Positions 43,172-52,247 are shown, counted from the stretch's first letter. The stretch: 64,000 bases of DNA from Bacillus sp. SLBN-46 (GCF_031453555.1 NZ_JAVIZM010000001.1:3417001-3481000); one strand, 5' to 3'. Translations and numbers: made by a program. The notes: a model not told the origin generated them from the letters alone.

Positions 43172-44367
43172 ATAAACCGCTTTTCGCACCATTAATCCTA
43201 GCTTTCATTTTCTTGATAATTTTGGTTCTCATACCGAATCAGGTCATAGAATCGATGATACCGAAATCTAGAATCAATCAAGCGGCAACAGACTTAAACC
43301 CTTTTATGTTTCAAGGGAAGTATGTTCAACAAAAGATGCTAGAGGACCCTCATTTCTTACCTATTTATGGGTCCTCTGAGCTTGCTAGGTTGGATAGATT
43401 TCATCCATCCAACTATTTTAAAGAGACAAATGCCGATTTCACACCTTTTCTCATTGGAAGAGGGGGAACTGAATCGTTAATACACCTATTAAATTTCTCT
43501 GAACATACTAAACAATTAAAAGGGAAAAAAATCGTTTTCGTTTTGTCACCACAATGGTTTCAGCCGAACGGGACTGACGAATCACACTTTGTTCCAAACT
43601 ATTCCGCGTTACAAGGATACGACTTTGCTTTTAACAAAAATATTGATCCAGTGATTAAAAAGAAAGCAATTAAACGATTATTAACTTTTTCACCAATTGA
43701 AAATGATCCTATTCTTTCAACCATCTATAAAGCAGAACTATCAAAGAACCCGTGGGTGAAACGGAAAGCTACATTTGTGCGCCCTTTTGGATATGCTTAT
43801 CGAGATTTGCTAGAAAAGAAGGATCTTTATTATACGTTAGCGGGCGGTATTCACCGAAACCGAGATTTTTCTTCTAAAGTAAAAAATAAATCTTGGGGGG
43901 AATTAGCGTCCTTAGCAGTCCAGTTTGGTGAAAAAAAATCGACAAACAATCACTTTTATATAGCAAATAACCAGTACAGTAAAATAAAAAAAATGGTCCC
44001 GTCATTGAAGGATAAAAAACAAGGTTCCACTTATGGAGAATCCCCAGAGTATGAGGATTTTCAATTAGTGCTCGATGTGCTTAAAGAAAATGGTGCTCAA
44101 CCATTGTTTATCTCCGTTCCTGTGAACGGAAAATGGTATGACTACACTGGTTTTCCCAAAGAGGGACGTATCTCCTATTACCAGCGGATAAAAAATCAAA
44201 TTGAGTCTGAAGGATTTCAAGTAGCGGACTTTTCCAATCATGAATATGACCCTTACTTTATGAAGGATACAATTCACATCGGTTGGAAAGGCTGGGTATA
44301 TACGGATCATGCGATAATTGATTTTTATAGAAAAGATAAAGCAAACAATGAGGTTGTTCAAAAATAG
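43168..44367 (+). CDS. dltD: DltD, D-alanyl transfer protein
   Basis: 399-residue protein with one N-terminal helix and an extracellular SGNH-like thioesterase domain. The catalytic Ser is in YGSSELAR, and the C-terminal Asp/His lie in FMKDTIHIGWKGW. It works with DltB and DltX in the last step of D-alanylation, lowering wall negative charge and raising resistance to cationic peptides. Overlaps dltC at its start and the next gene at its end. Confidence 0.96.
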   Translation: MNKPLFAPLILAFIFLIILVLIPNQVIESMIPKSRINQAATDLNPFMFQGKYVQQKMLEDPHFLPIYGSSELARLDRFHPSNYFKETNADFTPFLIGRGGTESLIHLLNFSEHTKQLKGKKIVFVLSPQWFQPNGTDESHFVPNYSALQGYDFAFNKNIDPVIKKKAIKRLLTFSPIENDPILSTIYKAELSKNPWVKRKATFVRPFGYAYRDLLEKKDLYYTLAGGIHRNRDFSSKVKNKSWGELASLAVQFGEKKSTNNHFYIANNQYSKIKKMVPSLKDKKQGSTYGESPEYEDFQLVLDVLKENGAQPLFISVPVNGKWYDYTGFPKEGRISYYQRIKNQIESEGFQVADFSNHEYDPYFMKDTIHIGWKGWVYTDHAIIDFYRKDKANNEVVQK

Positions 44368-44983
44368 TAGTCACCTATTAAGGAAGGTTGTGATTCCCAT
44401 AAAAGAACATTCTATTTCAGCTAAAAAAAATACTTTTCTATCAAGGAAAATACCTAATTCCAAGGAACGCAAATTATTGATCAGCTTTTTACTGTTATCA
44501 TTCATCTTAGTTTTAACTGGATTACTGTATATCTCGATTAACCACCAAGAGCTAATGAGCCAAGACTTTCGCCACTATAAAGGGACATTTAAACAGTTGG
44601 GTTCTATTTCAAGAATTGGCTTTTTTGTAGCTTTAGCCATTTATCCTGTCTTTTGGGTATTAAAGCAAAAGCAATTAAAGACACTTCAGTTGGGACAAAT
44701 TCAAATCAGGCCACTTGTTCAGTCTATTGCAAAGATTGTCCGAAAATGGCATGTACCAGTCGGTCTTTTATCTGCAGGTATAGTGTTTCTACACAGTTTC
44801 TTAGCACTTATACGAGGCTTTAAGGTGAACTTTACTTATCTATCAGGAATGGGAGCTGTTATTGTCCTTTTGTTCCTAATGGTAATGGGAATAAACCGGT
44901 TTAAACGAACAGATCAGAATTGGCATTTAAAGCTAGCCATTGCATTTTTAGTTTTATTTATGCTTCACGCTACATTCGCTTAG
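44348..44983 (+). CDS. Predicted diheme b-type membrane cytochrome attached to the dlt operon
   Basis: About 210 residues, a basic N-terminus and five predicted helices. Counting from an upstream in-frame ATG at 44318, two helices each carry His pairs 14 residues apart: H145/H159 (KWHVPVGLL...VFLHSF) and H203/H217 (NWHLKLA...MLHATF). This H-x13-H pattern twice over is the bis-His diheme arrangement of ferric-reductase and cytochrome b561-like proteins. No flavin domain is present. It overlaps the dltD end by about 20 bases, or starts at a GTG at 44390 behind AAGGAAGG. Function unknown. Confidence 0.68.
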   Translation: MRLFKNSSHLLRKVVIPIKEHSISAKKNTFLSRKIPNSKERKLLISFLLLSFILVLTGLLYISINHQELMSQDFRHYKGTFKQLGSISRIGFFVALAIYPVFWVLKQKQLKTLQLGQIQIRPLVQSIAKIVRKWHVPVGLLSAGIVFLHSFLALIRGFKVNFTYLSGMGAVIVLLFLMVMGINRFKRTDQNWHLKLAIAFLVLFMLHATFA

Positions 44984-45062
44984 TCTATCTACTAGTACTA
45001 TTTAAAATATAACGTTATAATATTGATTAGAATGATTACAACTCATCAATGGGAGTGAAATA

Positions 45063-45278
45063 ATGTTTTCTAATATTGGTTTTCCTGGATTAATTTTAAT
45101 CTTAATTGTTGCCTTAGTCATTTTTGGACCAAACAAATTGCCAGAAATTGGACGTGCTTTTGGTAAGTCAATCCGTGAATTTAAAAAAGCAACTGAAGGC
45201 ATTGCGGATGATATAAAAGAAGAAATTAAAGAAGAAATCAAAGAAGTAAAACAAGATAAAATCGACCTAAACAAATAA
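45063..45278 (+). CDS. tatA: Twin-arginine translocase subunit TatA
   Basis: 71 residues: an N-terminal helix ([16 protein letters not shown]), the [21 protein letters not shown] hinge and amphipathic helix, and a charged tail with EEIKEEIKE repeats. It forms the pore for folded proteins with twin-arginine signals. No tatC is next to it, so the partner is elsewhere. GGGAGTG precedes the ATG. Confidence 0.95.
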   Translation: MFSNIGFPGLILILIVALVIFGPNKLPEIGRAFGKSIREFKKATEGIADDIKEEIKEEIKEVKQDKIDLNK

Positions 45279-45325
45279 AACACCCCCCATTCCCTATAGA
45301 CTCACAGGGAATGGGGAGTGTTTTA
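45277..45325. terminator. Terminator between tatA and the convergent small gene
   Basis: AAAACACyCCCCATTCCCT pairs with AGGGAATGGGGAGTGTTTT, with one mismatch. It serves both directions. Confidence 0.88.
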
Positions 45326-45448
45326 TTTTCTAGACTTTTCTGCAAAGGCTTGAAGTTGTTCTTTTAAGATCTTTCGTGATTTTTCATTTCTTAAAATGAA
45401 AGCAGCTCCTAAACCGAGTGTTGCCATCATTAATTTTTTATTACTCAT
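45323..45448 (-). CDS. 41-residue small protein coupled to the exported His-rich protein
   Basis: Reads MSNKKLMMATLGLGAAFILR and then a charged helix (NEKSRKILKEQLQAFAEKSRK). A short hydrophobic stretch precedes the amphipathic part, so membrane association is possible. Its ATG overlaps the stop of the preceding gene as ATGA, a strong sign of translation in the same operon. Function unknown. Confidence 0.75.
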   Translation of the reverse strand: MSNKKLMMATLGLGAAFILRNEKSRKILKEQLQAFAEKSRK

Positions 45449-46002
45449 TTTGTCAGCATCTCATTCATTTTCTGATTATGCTGCTTGTATTGTTCTAAAA
45501 GTTGGTTAAGGAGATTGGCCGCTTGCTGATTGTCCTTTTTCTCTACAGCCAATCGTAGTTCATGGAAGGTTTTCCAGTGACCCATGACTTTACCATCGTG
45601 TGCCTTTTGGATAAACTCCTCTTTCGTTATTTTACCTTGATCGAATTGCTTTTTAAGTTCTTCCATTTTGGCCATTCTCTCTTTTTTCCACTGCTCACGC
45701 TTTGCCGCATTTTCAGGACTCATCCATTTGTTACGGAGTACCTTTTTCTCTTCTAACACTTTGGTCCATTCTGCTTTTTTATTAGGAGTATATTGATCTA
45801 CCCAAGCTAACAGTTTTTGTTCTTTTTCTGCCATATGAGCTTGCCAATCTTTATGCATCATGTGATGATGGTGCTTACCTCCATCTTGACAATCACAAGG
45901 TGCTTTTTCTCCATGATCCCTTTGTTCAAGATGATTAGCAAAAGCTAATCCTGGCAATGCAAACAATAAACTCATTGCCAAAAGTAACATTCTTACTTTC
46001 AT
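45445..46002 (-). CDS. Exported His/Cys-rich helical protein, metal-binding type
   Basis: 185 residues from the ATG at 46002, with GGAAGGTG upstream. A signal peptide ends near AFA-NH. Directly after it is a CDCQDGGKHHHHMMHKD tract fit for copper or zinc binding. The rest is long, charged, helical and rich in Lys, Glu and Gln, with repeats of the kind seen in YckD (DUF2680) or Spy-like proteins (FDQGKITKEEFIQKA). It is the first gene of a two-gene unit with the 41-residue protein. Role inferred: metal handling or wall-associated chaperone. Confidence 0.75.
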   Translation of the reverse strand: MKVRMLLLAMSLLFALPGLAFANHLEQRDHGEKAPCDCQDGGKHHHHMMHKDWQAHMAEKEQKLLAWVDQYTPNKKAEWTKVLEEKKVLRNKWMSPENAAKREQWKKERMAKMEELKKQFDQGKITKEEFIQKAHDGKVMGHWKTFHELRLAVEKKDNQQAANLLNQLLEQYKQHNQKMNEMLTK

Positions 46003-46166
46003 ATGATACACCTTCCAGTTCTTATTTTTATATTTATTTAATCAATTTGTGGCACGTGGTTATCTTTCCCAATTTATCAAAAAAAATTTACCATTTTGAC
46101 AAAATTTTAGAGGATAAAATACTTGTGCTATCTTACAATTTATCGTATTCTATGAATATAGAAGGT

Positions 46167-46184
46167 TTGTGAAATATTTCACAT
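46167..46184. promoter_or_regulatory. Rex operator 1 upstream of ndh
   Basis: TTGTGAAATATTTCACAT matches the Gram-positive Rex consensus TTGTGAAN4TTCACAA in all but the last base. It also fits the shorter Fnr pattern TGTGA-N6-TCACA, but the flanks favour Rex. Confidence 0.75.
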
Positions 46185-46220
46185 AAAAGGAGCTATTAGC
46201 TCTCATTTTTTAAAGTTTTT

Positions 46221-46238
46221 ATGTGAAATACTTCACAT
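46221..46238. promoter_or_regulatory. Rex operator 2 upstream of ndh
   Basis: ATGTGAAATACTTCACAT, a second Rex-type palindrome 54 bases from the first and 45 bases before the ndh start. Two sites allow cooperative binding. Known in B. subtilis: Rex represses ndh when NADH is low. Confidence 0.7.
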
Positions 46239-46282
46239 TTTAGACCGAAAGTATTCTTTATAGAAAAACGGGAGTGATGATA

Positions 46283-47506
46283 ATGAAAAGACCCAAAATC
46301 GTTATTTTAGGTGCAGGATACGGTGGCATTATTACGAGTAAGAAACTTGAGAAGTTGCTAAAATCAGGCGAAGCAGATGTAACTTTAATAAATAAGCATG
46401 ATTATCACTATATAACAACACAATTACACAAAACAGGTGTCGGTACCGCTGCTGATAAACAAATTGCCATGTCTATTCCTGAACTAATTGATCCGGCTAA
46501 AACCTATTTTAAAAAGGGAACTGTGTCCTCAATCGATATTAATACCCAGGAAGTACACCTCGAAGGTGGCGATACTGTAGAGTATGATTACTTATTAATT
46601 GCACTTGGCTTTGAAGTTGAGACCTTCGGAATTCCTGGAATAAAAGAACATGCATTTGAGATTCGAAGCTTTAGAAGTTCAAAAGCAATATATAATCAAA
46701 TTATTAAACAACTAAACCTTTATAAAGAAGATCTTGATCCTGCACGCCTAACCTTTGTTGTTGCAGGTGGTGGATTTACAGGAGTTGAAATGCTTGGTGA
46801 ACTTGCAGAAGGTCTTCCAAAGCTTTGTAAACAATACGAGGTGCCCTTTGAAAAGGTAAAAATTGTGGCAATAGAAGCTGCACCTTCCGTCATTCCCTTC
46901 TTCCCTAAAGAATCAATTGAGTATACAACTGAAGTGTTAGAAAAACAAAATGTTGAATTATTAACAGGAATGAAAATTTTAGAGTACACTCCCGAAAAGG
47001 TTTACCTTGAGAACGGTATGGAAATCCCAACAAAAACGTTAATCTGGTCTTGCGGGGTAAAAGGAAATACCATTATTCAAAAATGTGGTTTACCAATGAT
47101 GAAAGGCAAACTTCCGGTAGACCGCTATTTACGGGTTGAGAATATGAAAAACATCTTTAGTATAGGTGATTGCTCATTATTCATGAAGGATGAAAAATCT
47201 TCTTTACCGCCCACTGCTCAGGTGGCTTTACAACAAGCGGATGTTTGTGCAGAAAATATAGTTGCTACACTTCGTGGCAGTGAATTAAAAGCATTTGAAT
47301 ACCATCACAAAGGCTCTGTTGCCTCAATTGGAAACTGGGCAGCAGTAGGAAAGGTCGGAAACTTCCGTCTATCTGGATTATTCGCTGCATTTATGAAACA
47401 GGTTATTGAGGCTCGTTACCTTTTTAACCTAGGTGGTCCTTCTTTAATTATTAAACAACATGTTGGTGTCAGTCATGAACCTGTAAAAGTAACTGTTAAA
47501 CAGTAA
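46283..47506 (+). CDS. ndh: Type II NADH dehydrogenase
   Basis: 407-residue membrane-associated flavoenzyme passing electrons from NADH to menaquinone without proton pumping. FAD-binding GAGYGG is at residues about 10-15 and the NAD-binding loop is AGGGFTGVEMLGEL. SIGDCSLF is the second FAD contact. The C-terminal segment (SLIIKQHVG) is amphipathic for membrane attachment. The ATG at 46283 has GGGAGTGAT upstream. Two Rex boxes in the leader imply control by NADH/NAD ratio. Confidence 0.95.
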   Translation: MKRPKIVILGAGYGGIITSKKLEKLLKSGEADVTLINKHDYHYITTQLHKTGVGTAADKQIAMSIPELIDPAKTYFKKGTVSSIDINTQEVHLEGGDTVEYDYLLIALGFEVETFGIPGIKEHAFEIRSFRSSKAIYNQIIKQLNLYKEDLDPARLTFVVAGGGFTGVEMLGELAEGLPKLCKQYEVPFEKVKIVAIEAAPSVIPFFPKESIEYTTEVLEKQNVELLTGMKILEYTPEKVYLENGMEIPTKTLIWSCGVKGNTIIQKCGLPMMKGKLPVDRYLRVENMKNIFSIGDCSLFMKDEKSSLPPTAQVALQQADVCAENIVATLRGSELKAFEYHHKGSVASIGNWAAVGKVGNFRLSGLFAAFMKQVIEARYLFNLGGPSLIIKQHVGVSHEPVKVTVKQ

Positions 47507-47611
47507 TACCAGGCAATACGTATTGAGTTAATAATTCCCTCTAGCAGGCTGTCCCCTCACCCTGCTTGTATATTGATTAGAATAATCTTACATCCCTATT
47601 AAAAATACTTT

Positions 47612-47648
47612 AAGCCCCATATCCAATGATGGAATGGGGCTATTTTTT
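47612..47648 (+). terminator. Terminator after ndh
   Basis: AGCCCCAT pairs with ATGGGGCT around a 13-nt loop, followed by TTTTTT. It lies about 100 bases after ndh. Confidence 0.8.
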
Positions 47649-47672
47649 ATAAAGAAGTGGTTTGGTAATGAA

Positions 47673-48041
47673 TTATTCCCATTCTAGAAATTCAAGTCGA
47701 TTACCAAACGGGTCATTTACATGAATCCGACTGGCTCCGGGCAGATTATCATCCTCTTGAAATGTAATCTCATTATTATTCAGATGTCTTTTTAATTCCT
47801 CAATATTTTCAACAACAAACGCAGGATGTGCCTTTTTTGCAGGTGAGAACGGATCCTCGACTCCAATATGAAGCTGGAAAGTTCCAAACTCAAACCAAAC
47901 TCCACCTCGCTTTTTTAATTCATCTGGCTTCTCTACCTCCATTAGCCCAAGAATTTCGCCAAAAAAGTTTCTTGCAGCCTCTTCGCAGCCTTTTGGTGCC
48001 GCAAGTTGGATATGGTCAATTTTTTTAATTTTAAATGCCAT
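47673..48041 (-). CDS. VOC family glyoxalase/bleomycin-resistance-like protein
   Basis: 122 residues from the ATG at 48041, with GGAGGGG upstream. The fold pattern is KKIDHIQLAAP...FFGEILGLMEVEKP...VWFEFGTFQLHIGVE, then HPAFVVENIEELKRHL and DPFGNRLEFLEW. Metal-ligand positions H (IDHIQL), H (QLHIG) and E (RLEFLEW) are kept. Substrate unknown; possible detoxification enzyme. Monocistronic. Confidence 0.88.
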   Translation of the reverse strand: MAFKIKKIDHIQLAAPKGCEEAARNFFGEILGLMEVEKPDELKKRGGVWFEFGTFQLHIGVEDPFSPAKKAHPAFVVENIEELKRHLNNNEITFQEDDNLPGASRIHVNDPFGNRLEFLEWE

Positions 48042-48195
48042 ATTTTCCCCTCCGTTTAGGTGCATTTATATTATTCTATTTTATAAAATTTATAATTTTC
48101 TATCAAATTTTAACTATTTTCACTTAAGTTATTTTGGTTTTCTTTAAAAACAAATAAAGGTTAACTCCAAAGCACAGGAGTTAACCTCATTTTCA

Positions 48196-49176
48196 TTAAT
48201 AAACATCTTTTTTTGTAAAGACCACGAAGGATACGAGTAGTGCTGCTGCCCACCAAACGAATAACACCATCATTGAAAAGGAGAGGTTCATTCCTTCGAT
48301 TGGAGGAGCAGAACCCTTCATATAATCTGTTAAACGTAAGTTGACCATAAAGAAATACTTAGCCGATTCCCAAGATGAAACCATATTACTTAAAATGGCT
48401 CCTGAGATTAGAGCAGCCAGCATCACTCCCATGCCTGCTGCTGTACTTCGGATTAAAACAGATAACATGAAAGAGAGTGTCCCTACTACGATAGAGACAA
48501 ACCATACTAGCCCAAAGTCCATTAGCAGGAACTTCCACAAGCTGAGGAGTTTCACCTCTGAAGTATTTAATCCCGATTCCGTCACATTAAACCCTGTTAA
48601 AATGGGGGCCTCCCAGCCGCTATATCCAAAAACCAATCCAGAAATCAAATAAGAAAGGATCCCTGCGATGGCAATAATTAACGAAACCGCTAAACACAGT
48701 GTGATATATTTACTCAATAATACCTTCCATCTTCTTACCGGCCTCGTCAGCAAAAGCTTAATTGACCCTAAACTATGCTCAGAGGAAACTAAATCACTGG
48801 CAATAACCATGACCATCAAAGGAATAAAAAGGTCAATCGAATTTTCAAAAAAGACCCTCATAAATGTAGGTGCGCCAGGCTCAGCAGGATTTATATCATG
48901 GTCAAGATAATATTGCTGTTGCTGTAAAGATATTTGTAGTTGTTTCTTCCATTCATCAGTGATTCGACTACTGCTCAACCGGTTAGTGGTATCAACAATT
49001 TGCTGCTGCAAAATTGTACGCCAATCACTAGTGCCTAATTTTTCTCGTTGCGTTTCAACCTGTTTATATTGTGCATATGTAAATAACACCACTAAAACGC
49101 CAATAATGATGGCAATAACTATTAGCCTTTTTTTAGCAATCAATTTCATCATTTCATTTTGAATCAATTTATTCAA
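48196..49176 (-). CDS. ABC-2 type transporter permease
   Basis: 326 residues from a TTG at 49176 that has GGGGGGTGA upstream and overlaps the end of the ATPase gene; longer in-frame starts would ignore that ribosome site. Six helices, with a long charged extracytoplasmic segment rich in Gln after helix 1 (residues about 40-105). The motif SLGSIKLLLTRPVRRWKVLLSKY is typical of ABC-2 and bacitracin-type permeases. It pairs with the ATPase before it. Substrate unknown. Confidence 0.88.
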   Translation of the reverse strand: MNKLIQNEMMKLIAKKRLIVIAIIIGVLVVLFTYAQYKQVETQREKLGTSDWRTILQQQIVDTTNRLSSSRITDEWKKQLQISLQQQQYYLDHDINPAEPGAPTFMRVFFENSIDLFIPLMVMVIASDLVSSEHSLGSIKLLLTRPVRRWKVLLSKYITLCLAVSLIIAIAGILSYLISGLVFGYSGWEAPILTGFNVTESGLNTSEVKLLSLWKFLLMDFGLVWFVSIVVGTLSFMLSVLIRSTAAGMGVMLAALISGAILSNMVSSWESAKYFFMVNLRLTDYMKGSAPPIEGMNLSFSMMVLFVWWAAALLVSFVVFTKKDVY

Positions 49177-50083
49177 TGGAGTCACCCCCCGTAAGTTCGA
49201 GGAATAAATCTTCAAGTACTGGCATTTTTCGATTCATTTCAGTAACAGAAACACCTGCAAGAACAAGCTGTTTATTCCATTCTGGAATTTTTCGCTCGTC
49301 AAACTCTGTCATAATCCTACCATCTTCTCTCTCTTCAATGGCTGTTAAAGAGGCTAATATGTTTCTTCCCATTTCAATCGGATGAACTTGCCAAACTACT
49401 TTTTCCCGATTTGACAACAATTGATGAACTGTATCTGTCCGAATGACTGTGCCTTTTGAAATAATAGCAACTCGATCGCAGAGTAATTGAATTTCACTTA
49501 ATAAATGACTAGAGACAAGAACGCTTAGTCCTTCTTCCTCTGCTAAAAAGCGAATGAACTGGCGCATTTCACGGATTCCAGCCGGATCCAACCCATTAGT
49601 TGGCTCATCAAGAATTAGCACTTTCGGTTTTCCTAACAAGGCTTGAGCAATACCTAGACGCTGTCTCATCCCCAATGAGTAGGTTTTCACTTTATCATGA
49701 ATCCTTTCACTAAGGCCCACTAATTCTGTCACCTCTTTGATTCGCTCTTCTCCAATTCCTTCAATCATTCGGGCAAAATGAAGCAGGTTATTATACCCTG
49801 AAAGATAGGGATATAATTCTGGATTTTCAACAATACAGCCAAGGTTTTTCATTGCCTCATAAAAATGAGTTTCAATATTATATCCACAAATCTGGATACT
49901 TCCGGAGGTTGGCTTAATTAGACCAACAAGCATGCGGATCGTTGTTGTTTTCCCAGCTCCATTCGGTCCCAAGAACCCAAACACTTCACCCTCACGTAAA
50001 TCAAAAGTTAACCCTTTAATGATTTCTTTTCTTCCGATTTCTTTTTTTAAATTTTTTACTTCTAATGTAATTTTTTTCTCCAT
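49169..50083 (-). CDS. ABC transporter ATP-binding protein, BcrA-like
   Basis: 304-residue cytoplasmic ATPase. Walker A is GPNGAGKTT, the signature is SLGMRQRLGIAQ, Walker B is VLILDEPTNGLDP, and the switch His is in VSSHLL. The C-terminal extension (about residues 215-304) is typical of bacitracin- and lantibiotic-type exporters. Overlaps the permease gene by 8 bases, and the SGNH gene ends 13 bases upstream, so the three form one operon. Confidence 0.93.
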   Translation of the reverse strand: MEKKITLEVKNLKKEIGRKEIIKGLTFDLREGEVFGFLGPNGAGKTTTIRMLVGLIKPTSGSIQICGYNIETHFYEAMKNLGCIVENPELYPYLSGYNNLLHFARMIEGIGEERIKEVTELVGLSERIHDKVKTYSLGMRQRLGIAQALLGKPKVLILDEPTNGLDPAGIREMRQFIRFLAEEEGLSVLVSSHLLSEIQLLCDRVAIISKGTVIRTDTVHQLLSNREKVVWQVHPIEMGRNILASLTAIEEREDGRIMTEFDERKIPEWNKQLVLAGVSVTEMNRKMPVLEDLFLELTGGDSIE

Positions 50084-50096
50084 CGGTTTCCTCTCC

Positions 50097-50873
50097 TTAC
50101 CAGGTGAGCAGTGAGGCTACACGTTCTGCAATTAAACGGTATCCTTTTGAATTTGGATGAAACTTATCAGAATACAGATAATCATTGACCTTTAACTCAA
50201 ATAAGTCAAAGGTTGGAACGAAAATAATCTTTGGGAAAGCTGCACTTATTTCTGCACTATCATAATTCCAATGACGAACAACCTTCGACATTTCTTTCCC
50301 TTGATCCAAATCGATGAATGGATTATACAAGCCAATAAAGAAAACATTGGCATTAGGATTATTTCTTCGGATTTGTTCAAAAATAGCCTTTAGGTTTTCA
50401 AGGTATTTTTTCTCAATGGTGGCAATATCTCCTGTTCCATAGTCCATTAATCCTTGTCCCCCACGGAACAAATCGTTTCCACCAATTGTTACAAGAACTA
50501 AATCAGCTTTTTCAATCTGTCTCCCCACTTCTTTCTCTTGAACCTGTTTACGAAGTTGATCTGATCTTTGTCCATTTATGCCAAGGTTCGTTAGTTGAAC
50601 AGGGCGTTTGGTCTTCTCTTTTATTTCATCCATTAAAATTCCTACATAGCCTTTACCCGTTTCGTCACCGGTTCCTCTTGTTAACGAATCACCTAAAGCC
50701 ACTATCGTCAGGCCCTTTGTGTTCTTGACTTCATTGGTAGCAGTGGATTTTTCCGGAACCTTTTCTTTGTTTCCAGCATAATACTCCCCTACCGCCCAGC
50801 CGAGACCTACAAGCCAGACGAGGCAAAATAATACGGCGATGGCAGTAATAGAACGTATGACATTCTTACTCAT
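50097..50873 (-). CDS. Membrane-anchored SGNH/GDSL hydrolase
   Basis: 258 residues from the ATG at 50873, with AGAAAGGATG upstream. One N-terminal helix (SITAIAVLFCLVWLVGLGWAVG) exposes the domain outside. SGNH blocks are complete: GDSLTRG, LGINGQRS, IGGNDLF and SDKFHPNSKGY. The family includes lipases, esterases and peptidoglycan acetyl-esterases. First gene of the ABC operon, which suggests an envelope or lipid-related substrate. Confidence 0.9.
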   Translation of the reverse strand: MSKNVIRSITAIAVLFCLVWLVGLGWAVGEYYAGNKEKVPEKSTATNEVKNTKGLTIVALGDSLTRGTGDETGKGYVGILMDEIKEKTKRPVQLTNLGINGQRSDQLRKQVQEKEVGRQIEKADLVLVTIGGNDLFRGGQGLMDYGTGDIATIEKKYLENLKAIFEQIRRNNPNANVFFIGLYNPFIDLDQGKEMSKVVRHWNYDSAEISAAFPKIIFVPTFDLFELKVNDYLYSDKFHPNSKGYRLIAERVASLLTW

Positions 50874-50988
50874 TAAAAACATCCTTTCTGGCGGCCTTTT
50901 CTATTATTTAATCATAGTTCAAGCTTGAATCAAACTTTCAATGTCTTAAACTCTTAAACGTTCATGAATTCTTAACTTTTTAAGCAAA

Positions 50989-51020
50989 ATAAAAAGCCGA
51001 TTCCCAATTTGGGAACCGGC
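50989..51020 (-). terminator. Terminator of hmp
   Basis: GCCGGTTCCC pairs with GGGAATCGGC around AAATT on the minus strand, followed by five T. Confidence 0.88.
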
Positions 51021-51032
51021 CTCATTTTCTTT

Positions 51033-52247
51033 CTATTCTTCTAAATTACCCATTGGGCCAAAGAATTCAAAGTGAATTCTATCTTCCTTTACTCCCAGGT
51101 CTTTTAAAGAACGATTGATTGCCTTCATAAAAGGAACCGGTCCACAGAAGTAGAAGTCAGCTTTATCTACAGAAACCTTATCTTCCAACCATTCACGTGT
51201 AATATATCCTTCTACATCAAAACGATTATTCTTTCGATCTTCTTCAGTAGGGGAATCGTAGAAGAAAAAGGATTTAACTGTTTCTAGCTTAGAAAGCTCT
51301 TCCACTTCATTTCTAAGAGCATGCACATTTCCATTCGCAGCTGCATGTACAAAAGTTACTTCCCTACTAGGCTGAATTTCAACTAGCGTTTTTAACATAC
51401 TCATCATTGGTGTTAAGCCAACTCCGCCACTAAGTAATACAACAGGTGTATTCTTTTCCGTATCAAGAATGAAATCACCAGCTGGGGCACTTACCTTTAA
51501 GATCTCGCCTTCCTTAACACCATCATGGAGGTAGTTTGATACCATTCCGTCTGGATTTTCAGTTCCCGCTTCGCGTTTCACACTAATTCTATAATAGTCT
51601 CTTCCTGGAGCATCGGATAAGCTGTATTGACGAATATGTGTAAACTCTTCTCCACCAATTTCCATCTTGATGCTAATATATTGACCAGGAATAAAAGTGG
51701 CAATTCCCTTATTATCTTCGGGTTTTAAGTAAAAAGAGGTAATTACATCGCTTTCAACTACTTTTCTGTCCACAACAAAATTTCGGAATCCATCCCAGCC
51801 GCCATCTTGCGTTGCAGCCTCCTCATACATCTCAGCCTCGACACTGATAAAGGCATCAGCAATCAGGTTATAGGCTTGACCCCAGGCATCAATGATCTCA
51901 TCAGTCGCTGCATCTCCTAAAACATCCTTAATTGCTAAGAGTAAATGCTTTCCAACAATCGGATAATGCTCAGGTTTAATCCCAAGACTTCTGTGCTTAT
52001 GAGCAATCTGTTTTACTACTGGAAGAATGGCTTCTAGGTTATCAATGTACATTGCGGCAGCATAAACTGTGCCTGCTAATGCTTTTTGTTGGCGTCCTTG
52101 TTTCTGGTTCGCATGATTAAAGATATTTAATAGTTCAGGATGATTTCCAAACATAAGTTGATAGAATCGTGTAGTTATCGTTTCTCCATGCTTTTCTAGT
52201 ACTGGTACAGTAGATTTAATAATTTCAATCGTTTTTTGTTCTAACAA
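51033..52247 (-). CDS. hmp: Flavohemoprotein, nitric oxide dioxygenase
   Basis: 404 residues from a TTG at 52247 (AGGAGTGA upstream), giving MLEQKTIEII, in line with known Hmp proteins. Globin domain about 1-137 with the proximal His in AHKHRSLGI. The FAD domain has RQYSLSDAPG, and the NAD domain has LSGGVGLTPMMSM and FYFCGPVPFM. It turns NO into nitrate with O2 and NADPH. A longer frame to 52283 lies upstream but contains the promoter region. An Fnr-type box suggests oxygen or NO control. Confidence 0.94.
   Translation of the reverse strand: MLEQKTIEIIKSTVPVLEKHGETITTRFYQLMFGNHPELLNIFNHANQKQGRQQKALAGTVYAAAMYIDNLEAILPVVKQIAHKHRSLGIKPEHYPIVGKHLLLAIKDVLGDAATDEIIDAWGQAYNLIADAFISVEAEMYEEAATQDGGWDGFRNFVVDRKVVESDVITSFYLKPEDNKGIATFIPGQYISIKMEIGGEEFTHIRQYSLSDAPGRDYYRISVKREAGTENPDGMVSNYLHDGVKEGEILKVSAPAGDFILDTEKNTPVVLLSGGVGLTPMMSMLKTLVEIQPSREVTFVHAAANGNVHALRNEVEELSKLETVKSFFFYDSPTEEDRKNNRFDVEGYITREWLEDKVSVDKADFYFCGPVPFMKAINRSLKDLGVKEDRIHFEFFGPMGNLEE

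Noticed and set aside
46167..46184. CRP or Fnr site rather than Rex
   Set aside because: The full 18-bp Rex pattern fits better and ndh is a known Rex target; Fnr is not formally excluded.
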